Source: Bacteroidota bacterium (GTDB lineage: Bacteria > Bacteroidota > Bacteroidia > Flavobacteriales > Weeksellaceae). Taken from it: 58,524 bases of DNA. Positions 8,299 through 16,615 of this stretch are shown here, in pieces. Location of the stretch: contig JAEWZO010000045.1 of assembly GCA_023458415.1 (NCBI GenBank), positions 1 to 58,524 of the forward strand, written 5' to 3'. Both the position numbers and the translations under genes were made by a program. The notes under the pieces are model-generated. The model saw nothing but the letters and a program-made list of their open reading frames with translations, searched no databases and was not told the origin of the DNA. Each line of letters starts with the position of its first letter. Within the stretch, counting starts at the first letter, position 1.

Positions 8299-8328
8299 AA
8301 AGTACCGCTAATTTGCGGTACTTTTTTT
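8299..8328 (+). terminator. Terminator after the truncated propeller gene
   Basis: AAGTACCGC and GCGGTACTT pair around a TAATTT loop and are followed by seven T. It lies 30 bases past the stop at 8269 and insulates the next gene. Confidence 0.85.
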
Positions 8329-8376
8329 ATTAGTTATCGTGTTCATTAACAATCGGAAGCATAAAAAAAAAATGAA

Positions 8377-8384
8377 TATCTTTG
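8377..8384 (+). promoter_or_regulatory. -7 promoter element of the CNNM/CorC-clpS unit
   Basis: TATCTTTG matches TAnnTTTG perfectly and lies 24 bases before the ATG at 8409. No clear TTG -33 element is visible. Confidence 0.5.
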
Positions 8385-8408
8385 CCCCAATTATTCATAA
8401 AAAAATAA

Positions 8409-9770
8409 ATGGACCCCGACAGTATAGTCAAACTTCTATTAGCCTTATTCTTAGTTCTTTTAAATGGCTTTTTCGTTGCCGCAGAATTTTCAATAGTTAA
8501 AGTACGTTACTCACAAATCCAGCTAAAAGCCGCCGAAGGCAATTCGATGGCAAAACAGGCGGAACACATCATTAAAAACCTCGACGCCTATCTTTCCGCA
8601 ACACAGCTTGGGATTACTTTGGCTTCGCTTGGTTTAGGTTTCGTAGGCGAAAGTGCGCTTCACCACATCATCGAAGATCTTTTTCATTATTTCGAACTGA
8701 ATGTGGCGCAGGCGACAATAAGTACGGTTTCTCTTGTACTTAGTTTCCTGATTATCACGATTATGCATATCGTTTTTGGTGAACTTGTCCCGAAATCAAT
8801 CGCCATCAGAAAATCGGAGCCAACAACACTGATCATTTCTCCGCCGTTACGCTTGTTCTACAACGTATTCAAACCGTTCATCTGGAGTATGAACTGGCTT
8901 TCGAACGGCTTTCTTCGTCTAATTAATATTCATCCGGTGTCCGAACATGAGATTCACTCTACAGAAGAGCTTCAGCTTTTGGTGAAACAGTCCGCAGATT
9001 CCGGTGAAATTGAGGAAGAAAACTACGAAATCATCAAGAACGCTTTCGATTTTACTGATCATTCAGCGAAACAAATCATGGTCCCTCGCCAGAATATTGT
9101 TTCAATAGATATTGAAGACTCGTTGGAGGAAATCATCAACCACATTATGGACAACGGTTATTCCAGAATTCCTGTGTATGAAGGATCTATCGACAATGTT
9201 ATAGGGATTTTTTACGCTAAGGAAATTATTCGCGAATATGTTCGTAGAAAAGGGGAAATCGACCATGATTTATTGAAAGGATTGATGCGCGAACCTTATT
9301 TCGTGGTGGGAAGCAAGAAGATTTCTGACCTGATGAAGATTTTCCAGCAGAAAAAACAGCATCTTGCAATAGTTATCGATGAATTTGGAGGTACTGAAGG
9401 AATCATCACGCTTGAGGATATTCTGGAAGAACTTGTTGGTGAAATTCAGGATGAAGAAGACGACGAGGAAAAAATTGTAGACACCGTCGGCGAAAATATT
9501 TTCTGGGTGAAAGCAACACAGCCGCTGGACGAAATTAATGAGTTCTTACCTAAAACTTTTCCACTTTCTGAAGAAGGCGAGTTTAATACTTTGGCAGGTT
9601 ACATTTTGCACGAGCTGGAGGATATTCCTGATGAAAACCAAATGTTTGATATGAACGGTTATCACTTCAAAATCCTAAAGATGAACAATAAAAGTGTTGA
9701 GTTGGTGGAATTGGTATATGATGACCGCAGTATGCTTGATAATATTGTTGACGAACTTGGAGAAATCTAA
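8409..9770 (+). CDS. CNNM/CorC-family membrane protein with CBS pair (hemolysin-like)
   Basis: A 453-residue protein with three parts: an N-terminal DUF21/CNNM membrane domain (about residues 5-190, with LNGFFVAAEFSIVKVR and VFGELVPKSIA), a CBS pair (about 205-330, including MVPRQNIVSID and VIDEFGGTEGIITLEDI) and a C-terminal CorC_HlyC domain (about 350-435). Such proteins act in the inner membrane in Mg2+/Co2+ efflux or homeostasis, with CBS domains sensing nucleotides. GldE of gliding flavobacteria belongs to the same superfamily, but no gld neighbour is here. A paralogue lies at 49121. clpS follows 21 bases downstream. Confidence 0.92.
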   Translation: MDPDSIVKLLLALFLVLLNGFFVAAEFSIVKVRYSQIQLKAAEGNSMAKQAEHIIKNLDAYLSATQLGITLASLGLGFVGESALHHIIEDLFHYFELNVAQATISTVSLVLSFLIITIMHIVFGELVPKSIAIRKSEPTTLIISPPLRLFYNVFKPFIWSMNWLSNGFLRLINIHPVSEHEIHSTEELQLLVKQSADSGEIEEENYEIIKNAFDFTDHSAKQIMVPRQNIVSIDIEDSLEEIINHIMDNGYSRIPVYEGSIDNVIGIFYAKEIIREYVRRKGEIDHDLLKGLMREPYFVVGSKKISDLMKIFQQKKQHLAIVIDEFGGTEGIITLEDILEELVGEIQDEEDDEEKIVDTVGENIFWVKATQPLDEINEFLPKTFPLSEEGEFNTLAGYILHELEDIPDENQMFDMNGYHFKILKMNNKSVELVELVYDDRSMLDNIVDELGEI

Positions 9771-9791
9771 TTTTCTATTAATTTTGAAGCA

Positions 9792-10103
9792 ATGAACCTA
9801 CATAATATTTACAATTCCAAGAATTACGATAATCCGCAAAGAGAGTATGAAGAAGATGTCGTTTTGCTGGAAAAGGAAGACGAAGTTTATAAACTAGTTC
9901 TGTGGAATGATGACGTGAATACTTTCGATTTTGTGATAGAATGCCTTATCGAAATCTGTAAACACACTTTGGAACAGGCGGAACAGTGCACAATTTTGGT
10001 TCATTACAAAGGAAAATGTACGGTTAAAACCGGCGATTTGGAAACGTTGAAACCGATGCACGAAAAATTACTTTCCAGAGGATTGACATCGGAGATTGTT
10101 TAG
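9792..10103 (+). CDS. clpS: ClpS-like adaptor for the ClpA/ClpC protease
   Basis: A 103-residue protein with an unstructured acidic N-terminus and a C-terminal ClpS fold. The motif KLVLWNDDVNTFDFVIECL carries the N39-D40-D41 trio, and H71 in ILVHYKGKC corresponds to the histidine that helps grip the alpha-amino group of N-degron substrates. ClpS delivers proteins with destabilising N-terminal residues to the ClpAP/ClpCP protease. It is co-oriented with the CNNM gene and followed by a strong terminator. Confidence 0.88.
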   Translation: MNLHNIYNSKNYDNPQREYEEDVVLLEKEDEVYKLVLWNDDVNTFDFVIECLIEICKHTLEQAEQCTILVHYKGKCTVKTGDLETLKPMHEKLLSRGLTSEIV

Positions 10104-10114
10104 TAAACTAAAAT

Positions 10115-10152
10115 AAAAACTTCGGCGCGACTTTGTCGCGCCGAAGCTTTTT
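10115..10152. terminator. Strong bidirectional terminator between clpS and the M28 peptidase gene
   Basis: An 11-bp GC-rich stem, CTTCGGCGCGA with TCGCGCCGAAG, around a CTTTG loop, flanked by A5 on the left and T5 on the right. It lies between convergent genes and can stop transcription from both sides. Confidence 0.93.
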
Positions 10153-10165
10153 ATTAAACCAGATT

Positions 10166-12376
10166 TTAGAATTTCACCTGAAAAACTTTCGTTTCGCTAT
10201 TTCGGTTCACAGTGACAGGCACTTCTTCTCCTGCATTTATTTTTGAAAGACATTCCATATAGCTGTACACTTCCTTCACTTCACAGTTCCCGATTTTTGT
10301 CAGGATATCACCCGTAAGAATTCCGGCTTGGTGTGCAGGACGGTTTTCCGTGACGCCGTCAATATGTAAACCGTCTTTCGTATCTGCATAACTCGGCATC
10401 ACTCCCAAACTTACTTTATACTTCGGAACTACTTTGGTTTGCGTCATTTTAGTTTTCGTAAACGGAACATTCTGAGCTTCGCTTAGTTCATTCGTCATTC
10501 CCAAAACATACTGGGTAATCATTTTCAATCCTTCAAAATTAATTTTTTCGGTATCATCACTTGGTTTGTGATAGTCAGAGTGGGTTCCGGTAAAAAGAAA
10601 CAATACCGGAATATCCTGAAGATAGAAACTGGTATGATCGCTTGGTCCTACACCGGAACTGTCGATGGCAATATTCATTCCGGCAGGTTTATATTTCTTG
10701 ATCATTTCACCGAAAATTGGTGAAGTTCCCACGCCGCCAACTGTTAGATCTTTGTCTTTGTTCAGGCGTCCAACCATGTCCAGATTAATCATAGTAACCA
10801 CGTTTGGATGTTTTTCCTTCAGCTTTGGAGCCAGTGTTTTAGAACCCATTAAACCGTCTTCTTCACCTGAAAACAGAGCAAAAACGTAATTTGCATTTTC
10901 TTTCTTTTTATTCTGGCTGTAGATTCTTGCAAGTTCTAGTACAGCTGCAACTCCAGATGCATTGTCATCGGCTCCGTTATGAATTTGCCCGTGAGAATTC
11001 ATCAAAGTTGAATTGTTGTGCTCGTTTCGTCCAAGATGATCGTAATGTGCACCAATCACGATGGTTTTCGAAGCTTTGTTATCAAGATAGCCCACAACAT
11101 TGCTTGCGGTTACTTTTTTGGAGGAATTTTCGTCGTGCGGATTTAATTTTACCGAATAATCAAAAACTTGAATCTCCGGTTTTAATCCCAACTGAGAAAA
11201 TTGATCTGCAATAAAAGCGGCAGCCTTTTTTTCACCTTCACTTCCGGCAAGTCTACCCTGTAAATCATCAGAGGCGAGATAACTTACAGTGCTTCTCAAA
11301 CCGTTGAAAGACACATTTTCTTTCACGTCGCCTTCAATCCAGTCTGCGATAAATACGTTGGTTTCATGAGGTTTGTCAGCGTTTCTGTTGCTGCTGAAAA
11401 CCAACTGTTTTCCATCGGGAGAAAACATCGGAAAAGCGTTGAATTCGCTTTCGTAGGTAATCTGTTTTAAATTGCTTCCGTCTGTATCAATGGAATAAAT
11501 CTGGAAATCATAACCGCGTGTTGAATGATGATTGGAAGAGAAAAGAATCTTTTTATCACTCGGATGAAAATATGGCGACCAGTTGGCTTTTCCTAAATTG
11601 GTTACCTGTTTTAGTCCGGTACCGTCAATGTTCATGGTGTAAATTTCCATGTTTGTCGGCGCAACAAGATTTTCAGCGAGCAACTCTTTGTATTCTTTTA
11701 TTTCGGCTTCAGTTTTTGGTCTTGATGAACGGAAAACCAGTTTTTTTGAATCGTGCGAGAAAAACGCACCACCGTCATAACCCAATCCGAAAGTCAATTG
11801 CTTCAGGTTTTTTCCGTCGATATCCATTCTCCAAAGGTCAAGATCGCCGCTCCTTGTGGACGTAAAAACAATATATTTTCCTTCCGGAGATACTACGGCT
11901 TCTGCGTCATAACCTGGCTCAGTTGTCAGTTGTTTTATGGTTTTTCCGTTCAGATCGGCGATGTAAAGATCAAATTCAGAATAAATCGGCCATAAATATT
12001 TTCCGTCGGAGCGTGGTTTTGGTTTCGGTGGACATTCCTTTGCAGCAGCGTGAGTTGAGGCATAAATTACATGCTTTCCATCAGGCATGAAGAATGAACA
12101 GGTAGTCCGTCCCTGTCCGGTTGAAATCAACTTTAAATCAGAAATCTTTGGATTTTTATTCTTCAAATCCAGAAGATAAATCTGGTCGCAGTGTGCTCCA
12201 ATTTCCGGATTGGTGACCTGCATAATCAGTTTTTTGCTGTCGGGTGAAAAATAAGCTTCAGCGTTGTCGCCTCCCGAAGTAAGCTTTCTGATATTTTTAA
12301 GGTGAACTTCCTGAGCTGTTACAGAAACAGCTAAAACGGACAGAAATAATCCGAGCAGAGTTTTGGTAGGTTGCAT
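10166..12376 (-). CDS. Secreted M28 peptidase with TolB-like propeller and PDZ domain
   Basis: 736 residues. Signal peptide at about 1-21 (LLGLFLSVLAVSVTAQ); WD40-like/TolB PD40 blades at about 30-340 (repeated FSPDGKQLVF, FHPSDKKILF and similar); M28 zinc aminopeptidase domain at about 385-615; PDZ domain at about 640-735. The zinc and catalytic residues are intact: AHYDHLG, NGADDNASG, SGEEDG, NLDMVGR and HSDYHKPSDD. Likely an exported or periplasmic aminopeptidase for peptide scavenging. There is no type IX CTD at the C-terminus, which ends in the PDZ domain. It has its own promoter and lies after the terminator of the Omp85-like gene. Confidence 0.93.
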   Translation of the reverse strand: MQPTKTLLGLFLSVLAVSVTAQEVHLKNIRKLTSGGDNAEAYFSPDSKKLIMQVTNPEIGAHCDQIYLLDLKNKNPKISDLKLISTGQGRTTCSFFMPDGKHVIYASTHAAAKECPPKPKPRSDGKYLWPIYSEFDLYIADLNGKTIKQLTTEPGYDAEAVVSPEGKYIVFTSTRSGDLDLWRMDIDGKNLKQLTFGLGYDGGAFFSHDSKKLVFRSSRPKTEAEIKEYKELLAENLVAPTNMEIYTMNIDGTGLKQVTNLGKANWSPYFHPSDKKILFSSNHHSTRGYDFQIYSIDTDGSNLKQITYESEFNAFPMFSPDGKQLVFSSNRNADKPHETNVFIADWIEGDVKENVSFNGLRSTVSYLASDDLQGRLAGSEGEKKAAAFIADQFSQLGLKPEIQVFDYSVKLNPHDENSSKKVTASNVVGYLDNKASKTIVIGAHYDHLGRNEHNNSTLMNSHGQIHNGADDNASGVAAVLELARIYSQNKKKENANYVFALFSGEEDGLMGSKTLAPKLKEKHPNVVTMINLDMVGRLNKDKDLTVGGVGTSPIFGEMIKKYKPAGMNIAIDSSGVGPSDHTSFYLQDIPVLFLFTGTHSDYHKPSDDTEKINFEGLKMITQYVLGMTNELSEAQNVPFTKTKMTQTKVVPKYKVSLGVMPSYADTKDGLHIDGVTENRPAHQAGILTGDILTKIGNCEVKEVYSYMECLSKINAGEEVPVTVNRNSETKVFQVKF

Positions 12377-12396
12377 GTATTCTCTTTTGATTCAAT

Positions 12397-12404
12397 CAAA
12401 TATA
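12397..12404 (-). promoter_or_regulatory. -7 promoter element of the M28 peptidase gene
   Basis: The minus strand reads TATATTTG, a perfect TAnnTTTG, 20 bases before the start codon at 12376. Confidence 0.5.
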
Positions 12405-12435
12405 AATAAAAATGCTGAAGATTGTCTTCAGCATT
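12405..12435 (-). terminator. Terminator after the Omp85-like gene
   Basis: AATGCTGAAGA and TCTTCAGCATT form an 11-bp stem with a three-base loop. Read on the minus strand it is followed by TTTTTATTTATA. It is 28 bases past the stop at 12464. Confidence 0.85.
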
Positions 12436-12463
12436 GTAATGAAAAAAAATAGATAATTTCTGA

Positions 12464-15022
12464 TTAAAAAGGATAACCGAACGCGAAGTTAAGCGTTGGT
12501 TTCAACGGTTGCCATTTGGAAATCACCCAGCGACTTCCCAAAGGACGGTTCGGATCGTGAACTTTCCAAGCCGCGTCCAGACGAAGCGTGATGTACGCCA
12601 CATTAATTCTCAAACCAAGCCCTGTTCCAACCCCCATTTGCGAAAGGAATTTATTGAACTTAAATTCATCTCCAAAACCGGTATCTTTTAAACTCCAGAT
12701 GTTTCCTGCGTCCACGAAAACCGCGCCTTCAAACATTTCATTAAAAGGCATTCTGTATTCTACATTGGTGGTCAATTTTACATTATCCATCACATAAGAA
12801 CGCACTCTTTCATCAGCCTGAGAATCTGCAGGACCTAAACCGCCAAAAACTCTCCATGCACGGATGTCATTGGAACCGCCATTAAAATAAGACCTTACAA
12901 AAGGCATCTGCGAAGAATTTCCGTACGGAATCCCGACTCCAATAAACTGTCTTAGTGCGAGAGTATGCTTATCATTGAAAAATGCGAAATATTTTCTGAC
13001 ATCAAAATCGAATTTTACAAACTGCGAATAAGGAACATTGAAAATTCTTTTGGAGGCACCAGAAACCACACCGTCTTCCTGAGCAGGTCTTGCGAAAAGC
13101 CCCAAAGCGTTTCCTGCAAGCTCAAACTTTCCGTTAAAATAAAACGGATTGCGGAAATCTTTCTTCCCGATTTCATTGTAAATGAAATTATAAATCATCG
13201 AAGAAATGTACACATCCTGCGTCTGTCTGTCCTTGTTGATCAGCGATTGTCTGAAGGTATTGAACGTATTTCGCTCAGCTTCAGAAAGAGTTGCTTGGTA
13301 AGCTTCATCCTGAACAATAGTGGCTGAAATTTGGTCGAAAGACTGGTTCCCTGCTTCAGGATGATCCTGAAGATAAATATTGTGCATTTCGTTCACGACT
13401 TCATAATCGCGCGGAAAATATTCGTAATAACGCTCCTTGTTTCGAGTTAAACTCAGCTGATTGTTGAAAATACTTAATCTGTGAGATACGATATCATTCA
13501 CATTCGCGAAATAATTGAGGCTTGCATTGAAGCCAACTCTACCCAAACCGATATTATCCTGAACCGAAGCTCCCAAAATTATTGAGGAAGTAGGAGAGTA
13601 CCGCTTCGGAATTAATCTCCAATATGAAAATGGCAACAAAAGTCTTGGAAAACTTAGAGTTCCCTGTGCGGAAACTTCGTAAGCGAGTGTCCTTTTTTCA
13701 GTGTCCTGTCTGTTCCGAACGGAGCCAAAAATTCCTGAAACTGTGGTTGTTAAGTTTTCAGCACCGCCGAATACATTTCGCGAAGTGAGGTCTACAGAAG
13801 GAGCAATACCAAAATTCAAAATTTGAGAATAGTTGATATCAGTCGCAATCTTTAGGTCATATTTTGGAAGTGGAGCAAGATAATAGGAGACATCCAGAAT
13901 ACTGTCGTTTTCTCTGCGCGGGATTTCACGATAGTTAATGATGCTGAAATTGTTCATCGCAGAAAGGTTTCGCTTACTCAGATCCAGGTTTCGCTGGTTG
14001 TACACTTCTTCTTTTCTTATCGTAATTGGTAGCCACAAAGCTCTTGTTTTATATTGATCGTCCAGCTTGTAAAAATTAATACCTAAAAGCGAATCTTTAT
14101 GTGTGTCGAGCGTATCCGCAAGCTTTTCAATAAGATGAACTTTAATGTCGCCAATCGTAGTAACTCTGTAAGGTGAGTCCACAGAATCTTTGTGAATGTC
14201 CATCGTTAAAGGAACATCTTTTCTGCTCTGTAAAGTATCCGCTGTGAAATAAATTTCCTGGTTGGATGAATTGAAACGGTAATAACCGTGTTCCTTCATT
14301 AAATCACCAATTCTTTTTACTTCCTGTTCCAGAACTTCCTGATCTAGAACCTGATTTCCTTTCACCAGACTTTTGGTAAGATCCTGTTCGTAAATAGCTT
14401 TGATGTTGGGATCCGGAATATTATAGTAATAATCGCTGATGTAGGTTGGTTCTCTGTGCGTAATCAGATAATTTGCCTGAGCTTTTTTCGCCGCTGAATC
14501 TAAATCGTGACTGAATTTCACATCTGCATCCCAATAACCACGATATACCAAAAATTTTCTGATGGAATTGGCGCTGGTTTCAGTTTTGCCCTGATCGAGA
14601 ATTACCGGTGGTTGGCCAATGTTGTGCAGAAATCTCGGAATCATCAGTCTTCTTCCCACATATTGCGGTTTATTATATTTGATGAAAAGAGAATCCCTCA
14701 AATCCTGATCTCTCATTTCGCTCGGGTAGGTCATGTATTCATTCAGAATTGAATCGAATTCAGGATTAGCGGCGTTATACATCCAAAGTCCTACCGGAAA
14801 AAGGAAAAGTTGCTTCTTGTTTGGTCTCTGACTTACATAACCCGGGATTTCGTCACTATGGGCTTTATCGTCTTCGTAACGGAAATTATTTTTGGTGAGC
14901 AGATATTCGCCGTCGGGAACTTTTTTCGTTGTGCTGCAGGCGTACAGAACGAGCAGTATGATTGCAAATAATGAAAATATGTGATACTTTTGAAGATATT
15001 TTGACAAATGCTTACAGCTCAT
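12464..15022 (-). CDS. BamA/TamA-family (Omp85) outer membrane lipoprotein
   Basis: 852 residues. A hydrophobic N-terminus ends in a lipobox (LLVLYACSTTKK, cysteine at about 29), POTRA-like soluble text covers about 40-400, and a C-terminal Omp85 beta-barrel ends in the aromatic NFAFGYPF. Barrel signatures include FNGGSNDIRAWRVFGG and VGTGLGLRINVAYITLRLDA. Proteins of this type are common in Bacteroidetes beside an rRNA methyltransferase and are thought to help insert or export outer-membrane material; the exact role is not known. Its start codon overlaps the start of the divergent methyltransferase gene by 15 bases. Confidence 0.92.
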   Translation of the reverse strand: MSCKHLSKYLQKYHIFSLFAIILLVLYACSTTKKVPDGEYLLTKNNFRYEDDKAHSDEIPGYVSQRPNKKQLFLFPVGLWMYNAANPEFDSILNEYMTYPSEMRDQDLRDSLFIKYNKPQYVGRRLMIPRFLHNIGQPPVILDQGKTETSANSIRKFLVYRGYWDADVKFSHDLDSAAKKAQANYLITHREPTYISDYYYNIPDPNIKAIYEQDLTKSLVKGNQVLDQEVLEQEVKRIGDLMKEHGYYRFNSSNQEIYFTADTLQSRKDVPLTMDIHKDSVDSPYRVTTIGDIKVHLIEKLADTLDTHKDSLLGINFYKLDDQYKTRALWLPITIRKEEVYNQRNLDLSKRNLSAMNNFSIINYREIPRRENDSILDVSYYLAPLPKYDLKIATDINYSQILNFGIAPSVDLTSRNVFGGAENLTTTVSGIFGSVRNRQDTEKRTLAYEVSAQGTLSFPRLLLPFSYWRLIPKRYSPTSSIILGASVQDNIGLGRVGFNASLNYFANVNDIVSHRLSIFNNQLSLTRNKERYYEYFPRDYEVVNEMHNIYLQDHPEAGNQSFDQISATIVQDEAYQATLSEAERNTFNTFRQSLINKDRQTQDVYISSMIYNFIYNEIGKKDFRNPFYFNGKFELAGNALGLFARPAQEDGVVSGASKRIFNVPYSQFVKFDFDVRKYFAFFNDKHTLALRQFIGVGIPYGNSSQMPFVRSYFNGGSNDIRAWRVFGGLGPADSQADERVRSYVMDNVKLTTNVEYRMPFNEMFEGAVFVDAGNIWSLKDTGFGDEFKFNKFLSQMGVGTGLGLRINVAYITLRLDAAWKVHDPNRPLGSRWVISKWQPLKPTLNFAFGYPF
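14962..14992 (+). promoter_or_regulatory. Promoter of the rRNA methyltransferase gene, inside the Omp85-like gene
   Basis: TTG at 14962-14964 and TACTTTTG at 14985-14992, spaced by 20 bases, form a full Bacteroidetes promoter ending 15 bases before the ATG at 15008. It lies wholly within the 5' coding part of the opposite-strand gene. Confidence 0.65.
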
Positions 15023-15736
15023 AAAATAAAGGTTTTACAGTCGCTTGACCGAAAAAAATACAGACAAAAATACAATTTGTTTTTGGTAGAGGGTAACAAA
15101 ATAATTAAAGAAATACCGCACTCCAATTATAAAATTAAAGAAATTTTTTCTGTGAATCCTTCTGAACTTAAGATTGATGACGCTGATGTGGTGCAAATTT
15201 CAGAAGCAGAACTTAAAAAAGTGAGCTTTTTGCAGAATCCTAAAGATTCTGTTGCAGTTTGTGAACTTCCTGATGAAACGAAAAATGTTGAAAGCAAAAT
15301 ACGTTTGGTTCTGGATGGAATACAGGATCCCGGAAATTTGGGAACGATTATCCGACTTGCAGACTGGTTTGGGATTTCGGAAATTATTTGCAGTGAAGAT
15401 ACTGTTGATGTTTACAACCCGAAAGTCATTCAGGCAAGTATGGGTTCTTTTCTGCGCGTGAATGTTGTCTATACCGATTTAGTAAAATATTTGAGCGAAA
15501 CTGATTTACTTGTTATTGGAACGGATATGGACGGGACTAACCTCTACCACTTTAAATTTCCTGAAGAGTTTTTACTCGTTCTCGGGAATGAAGGAAACGG
15601 CATACGTCCGGAAACTGAAAAAGCACTGACCGAAAAAGTTACGATTCCGCGTTTCGGGAAGTTTCAGTCTACGGAAAGTCTCAATGTTTCAATGGCGACA
15701 GGAATCATCCTCGGCCAAATTTTTTCCGGTAAATAA
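15008..15736 (+). CDS. TrmH/SpoU-family RNA 2'-O-ribose methyltransferase
   Basis: 242 residues. An N-terminal substrate-binding region (KVLQSLDRKKYRQKYNLFLVEG) precedes a SPOUT knot with all three motifs: motif 1 LDGIQDPGNLGTIIRLADWF, motif 2 LVLGNEGNGIR and motif 3 STESLNVSMATGI. It probably methylates a ribose in 23S rRNA, as RlmB does; the target base cannot be told from sequence. The ATG at 15008 gives the conserved N-terminus even though it overlaps the divergent gene. The stop is 1 base from the stop of the convergent gene at 15738. Confidence 0.92.
   Translation: MLTAHKIKVLQSLDRKKYRQKYNLFLVEGNKIIKEIPHSNYKIKEIFSVNPSELKIDDADVVQISEAELKKVSFLQNPKDSVAVCELPDETKNVESKIRLVLDGIQDPGNLGTIIRLADWFGISEIICSEDTVDVYNPKVIQASMGSFLRVNVVYTDLVKYLSETDLLVIGTDMDGTNLYHFKFPEEFLLVLGNEGNGIRPETEKALTEKVTIPRFGKFQSTESLNVSMATGIILGQIFSGK
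15065..15099 (-). promoter_or_regulatory. Candidate promoter of the Omp85-like gene, inside the methyltransferase gene
   Basis: On the minus strand TTG (15097-15099) is followed after 24 bases by TATTTTTG (15065-15072), 42 bases before the start codon at 15022. Spacing is slightly long. It lies inside the coding part of the opposite gene. Confidence 0.4.
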
Positions 15737-15737
15737 T

Positions 15738-16235
15738 TTAGATCAGCTGTTCCAGACTTTGCGTAGTTTTTTTACGCTGATAATCTTCAAGTTTGGTTCT
15801 GATAAATCTAAGTGCGATTGGAGCAAGATAAATCAGAGCAAAACCAATGATTTTCTTTCTCCAATCTGAATTTTTCATGTTTTTTCTGGCGTAATTTCCA
15901 ATGAAAGAAACTGCACCAATTTTCAGTGCATTGCTCATCACATTATTTCCGGCATCACTTTTTGCGAAATTCACCACGCTGCTCCTGTTCAGAACTTTGT
16001 CGGTAACGTTGTTGGAAATCTGCTTGATGATATGAGAAGTATCAAGTGAGATTTTATCAGTTCCGTCCGGATTTTTTTCCTGCTTGATAAACTGATCCGT
16101 AAAACCATTGGTAAACGCACTCAAACTTTCTTTGGTATTATCGAAAGTGAGAAGATCTTCCATTTCGGTGACTTCCTGTTTTAAAAGTGCTTTTTTTCTT
16201 CTAAGTTCTTCAAGGCTGTTGTATTTTGCACTCAT
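15738..16235 (-). CDS. Uncharacterised protein of the YtxH/holin-X cassette
   Basis: 165 residues from the ATG at 16235 (a TTG six bases upstream overlaps the preceding gene's stop). The N-terminus is a short coiled coil (SLEELRRKKALLKQEVTEME), the middle is polar, and the last 50 residues hold a hydrophobic helix (IIGFALIYLAPIALRFI) and a basic tail. I do not recognise a named family. It starts 2 bases after the stop of the holin-X-like gene, so it is very probably translated from the same mRNA as that gene, and a role at the inner membrane is inferred from the company it keeps. Confidence 0.75.
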   Translation of the reverse strand: MSAKYNSLEELRRKKALLKQEVTEMEDLLTFDNTKESLSAFTNGFTDQFIKQEKNPDGTDKISLDTSHIIKQISNNVTDKVLNRSSVVNFAKSDAGNNVMSNALKIGAVSFIGNYARKNMKNSDWRKKIIGFALIYLAPIALRFIRTKLEDYQRKKTTQSLEQLI

Positions 16236-16237
16236 AA

Positions 16238-16546
16238 TCAAGAATTTAATGCTTTAATAATCATGTTTGCTATTGAGTTTTTAATGGTTTTTCTCAAGAG
16301 CAGAACAATGATAAGAATCAGCAGATAGAAACCTGCCATAATAAGAAATCCGTAACCGTAGTTGCCAAGATAATGGCCGATTAGGAAAGCCAGACCTACA
16401 TTAAGAAGTGCTATAAAAAAAAGTGCAGCCACCAATGCAACAGAAAGGTAAGTAAGGGTACCGGCTGTAACAGAAGATTTTTCTGTGGCTTCCATTTTCA
16501 ATAGATCCAGCCGTTTTCCTGCGTAATCTTTTACTAAGTCGAGCAT
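16238..16546 (-). CDS. Phage-holin-family (holin-X, DUF1469-like) small membrane protein
   Basis: 102 residues: a short amphipathic N-terminus (DLVKDYAGKRLDLLKMEATE), two long membrane helices (about 30-58 and 65-88) with a short loop between, and a basic C-terminus. This matches the putative superfamily III holin-X family, chromosomal proteins often paired with YtxH or DUF883 proteins rather than phage lysis genes. No phage genes are near. Function unknown, probably membrane stress or curvature. Confidence 0.8.
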   Translation of the reverse strand: MLDLVKDYAGKRLDLLKMEATEKSSVTAGTLTYLSVALVAALFFIALLNVGLAFLIGHYLGNYGYGFLIMAGFYLLILIIVLLLRKTIKNSIANMIIKALNS

Positions 16547-16570
16547 AATATTTTTTATAAAATTACAAAA

Positions 16571-16598
16571 AAAGGAACTTAGGGATTAAGTTCCTTTT
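16571..16598 (-). terminator. Terminator or attenuator after the YtxH gene
   Basis: AAAAGGAACTT and AAGTTCCTTTT form an 11-bp stem around a 6-base loop. On the minus strand it is followed by more T. It lies between the YtxH gene and the holin-X gene, so it may allow partial readthrough and higher YtxH expression. Confidence 0.8.
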
Positions 16599-16615
16599 AA
16601 TTGGATAAAATGAAG

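Noticed and set aside
16238..16546. Holin gene as evidence of a prophage
   Set aside because: Holin-X family proteins are common chromosomal genes paired with YtxH; no other phage function is near.
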